From AC-32 sp035473395 (lineage in GTDB: Bacteria; Actinomycetota; Thermoleophilia; Gaiellales; Gaiellaceae), in NCBI GenBank assembly GCA_035473395.1, contig DATIOF010000008.1, positions 1 to 8,564 of the forward strand: a DNA stretch of 8,564 bases. The letters run 5' to 3'. The notes beneath the pieces were generated by a model. It had not been told where the DNA came from and ran no database searches. It saw only the letters and a list, made by a program, of their open reading frames with translations. Shown one piece after another: positions 1 through 5,455 of this stretch (its first letter is position 1; each line of letters begins with the position of its first letter). The position numbers and the translations under genes are program-made.

Positions 1-237
1 CATCGGCGCCTCGTCCTTCTCGCCCTCGCCGATCACGACGAGGCCCGCCATCGAGACCGTGTCGAGGATCGCGCGCATGCCGTCTACCGCGGCCTGGTCG
101 GCGGACTCCTTCTCGCCGCGGCCGATCCAGCGACCGGCGCCGAGCGCCGCCGCTTCGGTCACGCGGACGAGCTCGAGGGCGAGGTTGCGGTCGGGGCGGT
201 TGCCCGTTCTGCCCGACTCGACCGACGCCTGCGCCAT
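1..237 (-). CDS. glpX: Fructose-1,6-bisphosphatase class II (GlpX), N-terminal part
   Basis: This leftward gene is cut by the left window edge; 79 codons are visible, starting at an ATG (235-237). The product should hydrolyse fructose-1,6-bisphosphate to fructose-6-phosphate in gluconeogenesis, in the cytoplasm. The visible part carries hallmarks of the GlpX/class II FBPase family: DRNLALELVRVTEAAA at residues 16-31, GRWIGRG at 35-41, the acidic stretch ADQAAVDGMR at 46-55, and the metal-site segment VVIGEGEKDEAPM at 67-79, which ends exactly at the edge. The gene begins 12 bp after the argS stop, so it is probably the third gene of the channel-argS-glpX operon. No strong Shine-Dalgarno is seen before the ATG, so reinitiation after argS is possible. 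The C-terminal catalytic half is outside the window. Family assignment is confident; whether the gene is complete cannot be judged. Confidence 0.93.
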   Translation of the reverse strand, partial: MAQASVESGRTGNRPDRNLALELVRVTEAAALGAGRWIGRGEKESADQAAVDGMRAILDTVSMAGLVVIGEGEKDEAPM

Positions 238-249
238 AGGGCGCGGATC

Positions 250-1770
250 CTACATCCGCTCCGGCGCCTCCACCCCGACGAGGTCGAGACAGCGGGCGAT
301 CACGTTCTGCGTCGCCGTGCAGAGACCGAGCCGGAACGCCTGCGCATCGCTCTCGAGCACCCGTTGGTGGTGGTAGAAGCGATGGAAGTCGTCGGCGAGC
401 CGGATCGCGTAGGTCGGGATTGCGTGCGGGTGACGCCGCTCGGCCGCGTCGGCCGCGACCGCGGGGAAGTCGGCGAGCCGCTTGACGAGATCCTTCTCCT
501 CCTGCGCCAGCTCCGGTGGGACCTCCGCCGAGACCTCGGCGTCGCCCGCGTTGCGCCTGATCGCGGCGATGCGCGCGTGCGCGTACTGGACGTAGTAGAC
601 CGGGTTCTTCTCCGAGCGCTCGGCCGCGAGGTCGACGTCGATCTCGATCGTCTGGTCGGGCCCGCGGTTGACGAGGTACCAGCGGGCCGCGTCGACACCG
701 ACCTCGTCCATGAACTCGTCGAGGAAGACGACGTCGCCACGGCGCTTCGACATCTTCGCCTGCTCGCCGCCGCGGGTCAGATGGACGAGCTGGTAGAGCA
801 GGACCTCGACCCGCGCCGGGTCGTAGCCGAGCATCCGCGCGACCGCCTCGTACCACTTGCGCGTTCCGTGGTGGTCGGCACCGAGCACGTACAGCGCCCG
901 GTCGAAGCCGCGCTCGAGCTTGTCGACGAGGTAGACGATGTCGGCCGCACGGTACGTGGGCGTCCCGCCGTGCTCGGGCGAGCGGATGATGACGCGGTCC
1001 TCGTCGTCGGCGTATGCGGAGGAGCGTGCCCAGACCGCACCGTCCTTCTCGTAGGTGTCGACGCGCGGCAGGAACTCGGGCAATCGCTGCTCGAGCTCGC
1101 TCTGCAGCATCCACGAGTCGAAGTGGATGCGGAAGCGCTCGAGGCTGGCTTCGATCTGCCGCAGCATCTGCGGCACCGGGTCGTCCCCGGCGGCCGCGAG
1201 CTCGGCGATGTAGTCGCCGTGGTATCCGTCCTCGGGCGGGTCCTCCCCGCGCCGAACCGCGTCGACGGAGGCGCGGAACCGCTCCAGCTGAGCGCCGGCG
1301 TCGTTGTAGTAGTACTCGCGCGAGACGTCGTGCCCGGCGAACTCGAGCTGGCGAGCGACCGAGTCGCCGATCGCGCCGTTTCGCCCCGAGGCGACCGTGA
1401 TCGGCCCGGTGGGGTTGGCCGAGACCATCTCGACCTGCACTTTCTCCGGCGCGGCTGCCGAGCCGCCGCCGTAGCCGCTCCCGGCGGCCAGGATCTCGCC
1501 GAGCGCCTCGCCGAACCACGCCGGGGTCAGCCAGAGGTTGACGAAGCCGGGCCCGGCGACCTCCGTGCGCTCGACCTCGTCCAGCCCTGCCGCGGCGGCT
1601 GCGAGCTCCTCGCCGAGCTCGCGCGGCGAGCGGCGCTGCACCGGCGCGAGCTGCATCGCTACGTTGGTCGCGTAGTCGCCGTGCGCGGGATCGTTCGGCC
1701 GCTCCAGCTCGACCGGCGCGCCCGCAAGCTCCGAGAGCCGGGCCTCGAGTCGGGCGACCGCGTCAGGCAA
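250..1770 (-). CDS. argS: Arginyl-tRNA synthetase (class I), with atypical HIGH motif
   Basis: The 506-residue product charges tRNA-Arg with arginine in the cytoplasm. The domain order fits ArgRS: N-terminal domain with GDYATN at 31-36; Rossmann catalytic core starting with VSANPTGP at 116-123; REYYYNDAGAQ at 151-161; GADHHGTRKW at 297-306; KMSKR at 339-343; then the C-terminal helical DALR-type anticodon-binding domain from about 385, ending in the family-typical APERM. The HIGH signature, expected as HVGH or similar, reads T125-V-A-S128, so both histidines are missing although the flanking residues and KMSKR are intact. The start is TTG (1768-1770); the same frame is open upstream only as far as a stop at 1834-1836, with no ATG or GTG in between. 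The start overlaps the channel gene's stop by 8 bp, suggesting translational coupling. The protein is somewhat shorter than most ArgRS (about 550 residues), mainly at the N-terminus. It is the only ArgRS in the window; whether another copy exists elsewhere is unknown. Confidence 0.95.
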   Translation of the reverse strand: MPDAVARLEARLSELAGAPVELERPNDPAHGDYATNVAMQLAPVQRRSPRELGEELAAAAAGLDEVERTEVAGPGFVNLWLTPAWFGEALGEILAAGSGYGGGSAAAPEKVQVEMVSANPTGPITVASGRNGAIGDSVARQLEFAGHDVSREYYYNDAGAQLERFRASVDAVRRGEDPPEDGYHGDYIAELAAAGDDPVPQMLRQIEASLERFRIHFDSWMLQSELEQRLPEFLPRVDTYEKDGAVWARSSAYADDEDRVIIRSPEHGGTPTYRAADIVYLVDKLERGFDRALYVLGADHHGTRKWYEAVARMLGYDPARVEVLLYQLVHLTRGGEQAKMSKRRGDVVFLDEFMDEVGVDAARWYLVNRGPDQTIEIDVDLAAERSEKNPVYYVQYAHARIAAIRRNAGDAEVSAEVPPELAQEEKDLVKRLADFPAVAADAAERRHPHAIPTYAIRLADDFHRFYHHQRVLESDAQAFRLGLCTATQNVIARCLDLVGVEAPERM

Positions 1771-2782
1771 GGGCTTCGGTCGGCGCGAACAGCTCCTCGA
1801 GGCGGCCGAGCTCCTCGGGCGTGCCGGCGGCGATCATCACGTCGCCGACGTCGAGCACCGCGTCGGGCTCGGGTGTCGTGTCGAACGTGCCGTCCCCCTT
1901 GCGCAGCGCGACGATCATCGCCCCGGTCTGCTGGCGGATGCGCAGCTCGCGGATCGACTTGCCGGCCTCGCGGCAGCTCTGCTTGACCTCGATCTCCTCG
2001 AACAGCAGCTCCGGGCCGCCGCTCGTCGAGACGATGTCCAGGAACGCGGCCACCTGGGGCCGCAGAACGAGCTTCGCCATCTCCTTGCCGGCCGTCGAGT
2101 ACGGCTGCACGACGCGGTCGGCCCCGGCCAGGCGCAGCTTCTTCGCCGCGTCCTCGTCGGACGCGCGGGCGACGATCAGCAGCTCGGGCCGCGCGTTGCG
2201 CGCCGAGAGCGTGATGTACAGGTTGTCGGCGTCCGAGTCCGACGAGGCCACGAGACCGGTCGCCCGCGAGAGCCCGGCCGCCTCGAGATCCTCGTCCTCG
2301 ATGCCGCTGCCCTCGATGTAGAGCACGTTCCGGTCGCGCGCCGCCTGAATTGCCTCCGGGCTGAAGTCGAGCACGACGAAGCGCACGCCCTCCTCGAGGA
2401 ACTCGGCTGCGATCCGGCGGCCGACCCGGCCATAGCCGCAGATGATGTAGTGGTCGCTCAGGTGCTCGATCGTGCGTCTCCTCCTCCGCTCGGCAAACGC
2501 GCCCGTGAAGACGCCCTGCGAGATGCCCTCGACGAGGACGGTCGCGATGTAGGCAAAGATAGTCAGCCCGACGAGCACGAGCACAATCGAGACTGCACGC
2601 GACGAGTCGTTCTTGGGGACCGTATCGAGCCCCGCAAGTGAGATCGTGACGACCGTGCGGTACGCGGACTGCATCCACGTCTCGTGCAGCGACTGGTGGA
2701 ACGCGATCGTCCCGCCCACCAGAACCGCGAGGAGCGCACCGACGGCGTAGCCGATGCGGCGTGCGCTGAACGACTCGATCAC
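1763..2782 (-). CDS. Two-TM ion channel-like protein with RCK (TrkA-N/TrkA-C) domains
   Basis: The 339-residue protein has the layout of a prokaryotic K+ channel subunit. It has TM1 at about 10-28, a pore-helix-like segment at about 37-48 (ending RTVVTIS), TM2 at about 64-84, then a cytoplasmic RCK-N Rossmann fold with the nucleotide motif GYGRVG at 116-121 and an acidic residue at the end of the second strand (D139). An RCK-C domain follows at about 255-335. Channels of this type form tetramers and are gated by ligands on the RCK ring. The filter expected as TVGYGD reads SLAGLD (48-53), so K+ selectivity should not be assumed. The start is taken as GTG (2780-2782), six bases after a -10-like hexamer, implying a leaderless mRNA. 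The gene heads the operon with argS and glpX and is divergent from the DUF3467-like gene. Family is confident; transported ion and physiological role are not known. Confidence 0.85.
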   Translation of the reverse strand: MIESFSARRIGYAVGALLAVLVGGTIAFHQSLHETWMQSAYRTVVTISLAGLDTVPKNDSSRAVSIVLVLVGLTIFAYIATVLVEGISQGVFTGAFAERRRRRTIEHLSDHYIICGYGRVGRRIAAEFLEEGVRFVVLDFSPEAIQAARDRNVLYIEGSGIEDEDLEAAGLSRATGLVASSDSDADNLYITLSARNARPELLIVARASDEDAAKKLRLAGADRVVQPYSTAGKEMAKLVLRPQVAAFLDIVSTSGGPELLFEEIEVKQSCREAGKSIRELRIRQQTGAMIVALRKGDGTFDTTPEPDAVLDVGDVMIAAGTPEELGRLEELFAPTEALA

Positions 2783-2788
2783 CCCAGT

Positions 2789-2794
2789 AGTATG
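2789..2794 (-). promoter_or_regulatory. Candidate -10 element for the channel-argS-glpX operon
   Basis: Read on the minus strand, the hexamer is CATACT, with the key A at position 2 and T at position 6. It is followed by six bases (ACTGGG) and the GTG start at 2782, so transcription would begin at or next to the start codon and give a leaderless mRNA. It overlaps the opposite-strand -10 by four bases. No convincing -35 was found; TTGGTC lies about 20 bp upstream. This is a pattern match only. Confidence 0.45.
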
Positions 2795-2796
2795 TT
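2791..2796 (+). promoter_or_regulatory. Candidate -10 element for the DUF3467-like gene
   Basis: TATGTT fits the TANNNT pattern and lies six bases (CGGCTC) before the GTG start at 2803, so the mRNA is probably leaderless. There is no Shine-Dalgarno in the 20-base gap. No good -35 is seen; CTGAAC at 2766-2771 is a weak match at long spacing. The element shares four bases with the divergent -10 on the other strand. Confidence 0.5.
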
Positions 2797-2802
2797 CGGC
2801 TC

Positions 2803-3102
2803 GTGGAAGGCGACGACCAAGAGCGCCAGCTCAACATCCATCTCGACCCCGAGAACCTCGCCGGGGTCTACGCCAACTTCGCCAACATCAGCTTCTCCGA
2901 CTACGAGTTCACGCTCACGTTCGCGCGCATCGACCATGAGGTCGAGGAGGGCGACGTCCCGGGCGTGGTCGTCTCGCGGGTGAACATGTCGACGCGCTTC
3001 ATGCGCGAGCTGCTCGACGCGATGCAGGACTCGTGGTCGAAGTGGGCCTCGCGGGAGGGGATCCGCAACCTCCCCGAGACGCCGCCCGGGAACGACTCTT
3101 AG
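2803..3102 (+). CDS. Small DUF3467-like protein of unknown function
   Basis: The 99-residue soluble protein has no signal peptide or membrane segment. Its body resembles the DUF3467 family: a first strand (RQLNIHLD, 8-15), a YANFANISFSDYEFTLTFAR stretch at 23-42 matching the family's YxNxxxIxxSxxEFxxxF pattern, then a second region (VVVSRVNMSTRFMRELLDAM, 55-74) matching its V-S-R-hydrophobic-x-x-S pattern followed by a helix. The tail (about 78-99) is polar and Pro/Gly-rich. No enzymatic motif is seen and the family has no assigned function that I know of. The start is GTG at 2803, chosen because it follows a TATGTT box by six bases and because the conserved region begins shortly after. It is divergent from the channel gene (20 bp gap) and convergent with the M48 peptidase gene. 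The family call rests on recalled patterns and needs a profile search. Confidence 0.75.
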   Translation: MEGDDQERQLNIHLDPENLAGVYANFANISFSDYEFTLTFARIDHEVEEGDVPGVVVSRVNMSTRFMRELLDAMQDSWSKWASREGIRNLPETPPGNDS

Positions 3103-3140
3103 CGCCGTCTCGATCACCTCAAGCGCATCGACCGGTCATT

Positions 3141-3175
3141 TCAGACGAACGAGCGAGCAGGCTCGCTCGTTCTGA
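3141..3175. terminator. Inverted repeat between convergent genes, probable bidirectional terminator
   Basis: GAACGAGCGAGC (3147-3158) and GCTCGCTCGTTC (3161-3172) are perfect reverse complements around a two-base centre. TCAG (3141-3144) can also pair with CTGA (3172-3175) if a three-base bulge is allowed. The hairpin lies midway between the stops of the DUF3467-like gene (3102) and the M48 gene (3198), as expected for a shared terminator. There is no T-run on either side, so it would be a non-canonical, GC-rich actinobacterial-type terminator or an RNA-stabilising stem. A smaller GGCGC-CTTA-GCGCC stem (3192-3205) spans the M48 stop codon. Confidence 0.6.
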
Positions 3176-3197
3176 GGCCGCCACCGCAAGCGGCGCC

Positions 3198-4406
3198 TTA
3201 GCGCCTCGCCGCGTACGCACGGGCCATCGCGATTCGCTGCACGACCGTCGGGTGGTCGTCGATCCAGATGTACGACCAGAGCGGCGGGTTCGGCTGGATC
3301 AGGTCGTAGCGCGCGAACTTGCGGAAAACGCTCGCCGCCGCGGCTGGATCGTGGGTCGCGCGTAGCGCCGACCAGTCGGCCTCGGCCTCGTAGCGGCGCG
3401 AGACGGCGTTGCCGAGCGGCGTGATCGCGAGGCCGATCACGGCGAGCACGAGCAGCGCCAACGGCACGACCTCAGGGCGCTCGAGGCCGCCGCGGCGGCG
3501 CGTTGCCCGCTCCACAAGCCAGAACCCGGGCACGGTCAGCAGCAGCGACCAGGCGAGGCCCTTCCAGATGTGGTGATGCGCGATGTGGCCGAACTCGTGC
3601 GCGGCGACGACCTCGATCTCGCGGCTCGAGTAGCGGCCGTCGAGGAACGTGTCCCAGATGAAGACGCGCGCCGAAGGGCCGATCCCGGTCGCCATCGCGT
3701 TCGCCGCCGTCGTCTCGCCTTGCACCTTTTCGATCCGGACCGGCGTGCCGCCGACCCCCTCGTTCCTGGCGAGCTGCCGGATGCGTGCCGCGACGGGCGT
3801 GTCGTGCGGCGGCCGCGTTCCCAGCGTCTCGGCCCACGGCAGCACCAGTACGAGCACCGCCCCGACGGCGGCGAACAGCGGCGCGGCGACGATCCACCAG
3901 CGCCGGCCGAACCGCCCGGCGAGCAGCAACAGGACGGTCAGCGCGATCGTCAGGCCGACGACCTGGCCGAGCAGCGCCGGCCACTGCGCCAGTGCCCACG
4001 CGACATAGCCCTGCCGCTCGAGCCCATAGCGGCGGCCCCACCAGAGCTGGAGCACGCCGAACGGGAGCGAGACCGCCCAGACGCCGAGCGTCGTCACCAC
4101 GCCGACCATCACGCCGGTCGCAACCCGGCCGAGCTCCCAGGCGCGGGCGATCCGCGGGCCGAGGTAGACGAACAAGACCAGCGCGCCCAGCGTCGCGAGC
4201 GTCGCGGCCACCCAGAGCCAGCGCAGGAAGCCGTCGTAGTGCGCGCTCCGCTGCAGCAGCCCGGCCGGGAAGACCGAGCCGGCATCGACCTGCGGGGCGT
4301 GCAGGTTGCCCGGCACCGTCGTCCTGGTCAGGAGCCACGCAGCGACGAGCCAGCCGACGGCGAGCGCGACTAAGGTTGACGCCTTGGCGAAGCGGGTCGC
4401 CGTCAT
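3198..4406 (-). CDS. M48 family membrane zinc metallopeptidase (Ste24/CAAX protease-like)
   Basis: The 402-residue integral membrane protein probably cleaves membrane or secreted proteins using zinc. The zinc motif is HEFGH at 270-274 in the context VVAAHEFGHIAHHH, and the third ligand is likely E340 in the YEAEADWSAL segment (E-x-x-A-D pattern). Hydrophobic segments are visible near 11-27, 62-82, 97-117, 143-165, 170-190, 284-300 and 312-333. This is the Ste24-like layout in which the peptidase domain follows several N-terminal TM helices. ETTAANAMATGIGPSARVFI (231-250) is the usual M48 stretch before the active site. The start is the ATG at 4404-4406, which retains the first TM helix. The gene stands alone: convergent with the DUF3467-like gene and divergent from the metallophosphoesterase gene, with 23 bp of 5' overlap. 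Bacteria generally lack prenylated CAAX proteins, so its substrate is unknown; protein quality control is one possibility. Confidence 0.92.
   Translation of the reverse strand: MTATRFAKASTLVALAVGWLVAAWLLTRTTVPGNLHAPQVDAGSVFPAGLLQRSAHYDGFLRWLWVAATLATLGALVLFVYLGPRIARAWELGRVATGVMVGVVTTLGVWAVSLPFGVLQLWWGRRYGLERQGYVAWALAQWPALLGQVVGLTIALTVLLLLAGRFGRRWWIVAAPLFAAVGAVLVLVLPWAETLGTRPPHDTPVAARIRQLARNEGVGGTPVRIEKVQGETTAANAMATGIGPSARVFIWDTFLDGRYSSREIEVVAAHEFGHIAHHHIWKGLAWSLLLTVPGFWLVERATRRRGGLERPEVVPLALLVLAVIGLAITPLGNAVSRRYEAEADWSALRATHDPAAAASVFRKFARYDLIQPNPPLWSYIWIDDHPTVVQRIAMARAYAARR
4371..4376 (+). promoter_or_regulatory. Candidate -10 element for the metallophosphoesterase-lipoprotein-kinase operon
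   Basis: TAAGGT fits TANNNT and lies seven bases before the TTG at 4384, matching leaderless spacing. It falls inside the M48 gene, where it forces codons 11-12 to be ACC TTA; TTA is an unusual leucine codon in such GC-rich sequence. No clear -35 is visible. It is the only promoter-like element seen for the three-gene run. Confidence 0.45.
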
Positions 4407-5118
4407 CTCCGACGTCCACGCTAACTGGCACGCGCTCGACGCCGTGCTGCAGGAGATCGAGCGTGAGGAACCGGACGAGCTCTGGTGCCTTGGCGACCTC
4501 GTCGACTACGGGCCGCGGCCGAATCCGTGCTGTGCAGCGGTCGAGCGACGCGCAGCTATTTGCCTGTCCGGGAACCACGATCTCGGTGTCCTCGGCGAGA
4601 TCGGCCTGGAGGAGTTCGCCGGCGACGCGGTCGCGGCCGCGCGCTGGACGCGCGGGGTGCTCGCGGAGGGCTCACGGACGTTTCTGCAATCGCTGCGGCC
4701 ACAGGGCGAGCGCGACAGGGCCGAGCTGTTCCACGGGAGCCCGCGTGACCCGGTCTGGGAGTACGTGCTCTCGGCGGAGGCTGCACGCGTGGCGTTCGAG
4801 CTGACCCGCTCGCCGCTCGTGCTCGTCGGCCATAGCCACGTGCCGCTTGCGATCACGCTCGAGGACGACGTCCTGGACGGCGGTCTCGCCCCGGCCGGCA
4901 CGGAGACGCCGCTGGGCCCCGGCCGGCGGCTGCTCAACCCCGGCTCGGTCGGCCAGCCCCGCGACGGCGACCCGCGCGCAGCCTGGCTGCTGCTCGACCT
5001 GGAGGCCGGCACGGCATCCTTCCGCCGCGTCGAGTACGACATCGCCCGCACCCAGGAAGAGATTCGCGAAAGGGGGCTGCCCAATGGTCTGGCGGACCGG
5101 CTTGCTCACGGTCTCTAG
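4384..5118 (+). CDS. Calcineurin-like metallophosphoesterase (YfcE/MJ0936-like)
   Basis: The 244-residue cytoplasmic enzyme should hydrolyse a phosphoester using two metal ions. All the metal motifs are present in order: D10-x-H12 in VISDVHANWHAL, GDLVDYGP at 37-44, GNHD at 63-66, H117 in LFHGSP, GHSH at 149-152, and the subfamily signature NPGSVGQPRDGDPRAAW at 185-201. This signature points to the small single-domain phosphodiesterase/phosphatase group, whose substrates vary; nucleotide and phosphoprotein substrates cannot be told apart from sequence. I chose TTG (4384) because the conserved core starts at residue 5 and a TAAGGT box lies seven bases upstream. An ATG at 4306 in the same frame would add 26 residues unlike the family and extend deep into the M48 gene. 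The 3' end overlaps the lipoprotein gene by 35 bp, and the kinase follows. Acting opposite the kinase is only a possibility. Confidence 0.9.
   Translation: MAKRVAVISDVHANWHALDAVLQEIEREEPDELWCLGDLVDYGPRPNPCCAAVERRAAICLSGNHDLGVLGEIGLEEFAGDAVAAARWTRGVLAEGSRTFLQSLRPQGERDRAELFHGSPRDPVWEYVLSAEAARVAFELTRSPLVLVGHSHVPLAITLEDDVLDGGLAPAGTETPLGPGRRLLNPGSVGQPRDGDPRAAWLLLDLEAGTASFRRVEYDIARTQEEIRERGLPNGLADRLAHGL
4418..4423 (-). promoter_or_regulatory. Possible -10 element for the M48 peptidase gene
   Basis: On the minus strand this reads TAGCGT (TANNNT pattern) and lies 11 bases before the ATG at 4406, which would give a leader of about four bases. It lies within codons 12-14 of the divergent metallophosphoesterase gene. 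No -35 and no Shine-Dalgarno were found, so support is weak. Confidence 0.25.
5069..5076 (+). promoter_or_regulatory. Ribosome binding site for the lipoprotein gene
   Basis: AAAGGGGG lies seven bases before the ATG at 5084 and within the end of the metallophosphoesterase reading frame. It decides the lipoprotein start, because the same frame is open much further upstream without a plausible protein. Confidence 0.7.
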
Positions 5119-5455
5119 CGCGTTGCTGCTGGCGGGTTGCGGCGACGCGCACAGAGCGTCCCCGCCGCCGAGTCCACCGCAGATCCCGGCCGGGGTCGCC
5201 ACACGGCTGGCCGCCGAGGCCGACCGGGTGGCAGCGCTCACCCCGGGCACGTGCCAGGCCCGCGACGCCGCCGTGCGCTTCCGCAACGACGTGATCGCCT
5301 CGATCGGCCGGGTCCCCGCTCGCTATCAGGAGCCGCTGACCTCGGCCGCGAACACGCTCGCCGAGCGGCTCGCGACCTGCGCCGAGCCCGGGCCCGGGAA
5401 GTGGCACAAGCCGCACAAACTCCACCACGAGAAGAAGCACGACGAGGAGCGGTGA
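5084..5455 (+). CDS. Small putative lipoprotein with two Cys and a His/Lys-rich tail
   Basis: I do not recognise this 123-residue protein as a named family. Residues 1-18 form a lipoprotein signal peptide (R4, hydrophobic LLTVSSALLL, lipobox LAGC) with C19 as the predicted lipidated residue, so it should be anchored on the outer face of the cytoplasmic membrane. A Pro/Ser-rich linker (26-36) is followed by a helical region (about 38-99) containing C57 and C99, which could form a disulfide closing a helical hairpin. The C-terminus (107-123) is rich in His, Lys and Glu, with H108, H111, H114, H115 and H119, and could bind metal or an acidic surface. The ATG at 5084 has a good Shine-Dalgarno. 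The gene overlaps the metallophosphoesterase gene by 35 bp and the kinase gene by 4 bp (GTGA). An accessory or sensor role for the kinase is inference. Confidence 0.8.
   Translation: MVWRTGLLTVSSALLLAGCGDAHRASPPPSPPQIPAGVATRLAAEADRVAALTPGTCQARDAAVRFRNDVIASIGRVPARYQEPLTSAANTLAERLATCAEPGPGKWHKPHKLHHEKKHDEER

Noticed and set aside
364..1986. A 540-codon open frame on the plus strand opposite argS and the channel gene
   Set aside because: It is an antisense shadow: the protein is low-complexity, rich in Arg, Asp and Val with no recognisable domain, while the minus strand encodes clear ArgRS and RCK motifs.
1659..2837. A 392-codon minus-strand frame overlapping the channel gene in another frame
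   Set aside because: The translation is Arg/Gly/Ala-rich and featureless; high GC content leaves such frames open. The RCK protein in the other frame explains the DNA.
3570..4373. A 267-codon plus-strand frame inside the M48 gene
   Set aside because: It is an Arg/Asp/Glu-rich shadow of the M48 peptidase, which has HEFGH and TM helices on the opposite strand.
4306..4383. An ATG start for the metallophosphoesterase 26 codons upstream
   Set aside because: The added residues do not resemble the family, would overlap the M48 gene by about 100 bp, and have no promoter or Shine-Dalgarno support; the TTG at 4384 fits better.
4847..5083. An upstream ATG in the lipoprotein frame
   Set aside because: The extension is an Arg/Ser/Pro-rich shadow of the metallophosphoesterase gene and would bury the signal peptide. 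The ATG at 5084 has a proper ribosome binding site.
5137..5451. N-terminal extension of the kinase frame
   Set aside because: These 105 codons overlap the lipoprotein gene in another frame and look like out-of-frame sequence. The kinase fold begins right after the GTG at 5452.
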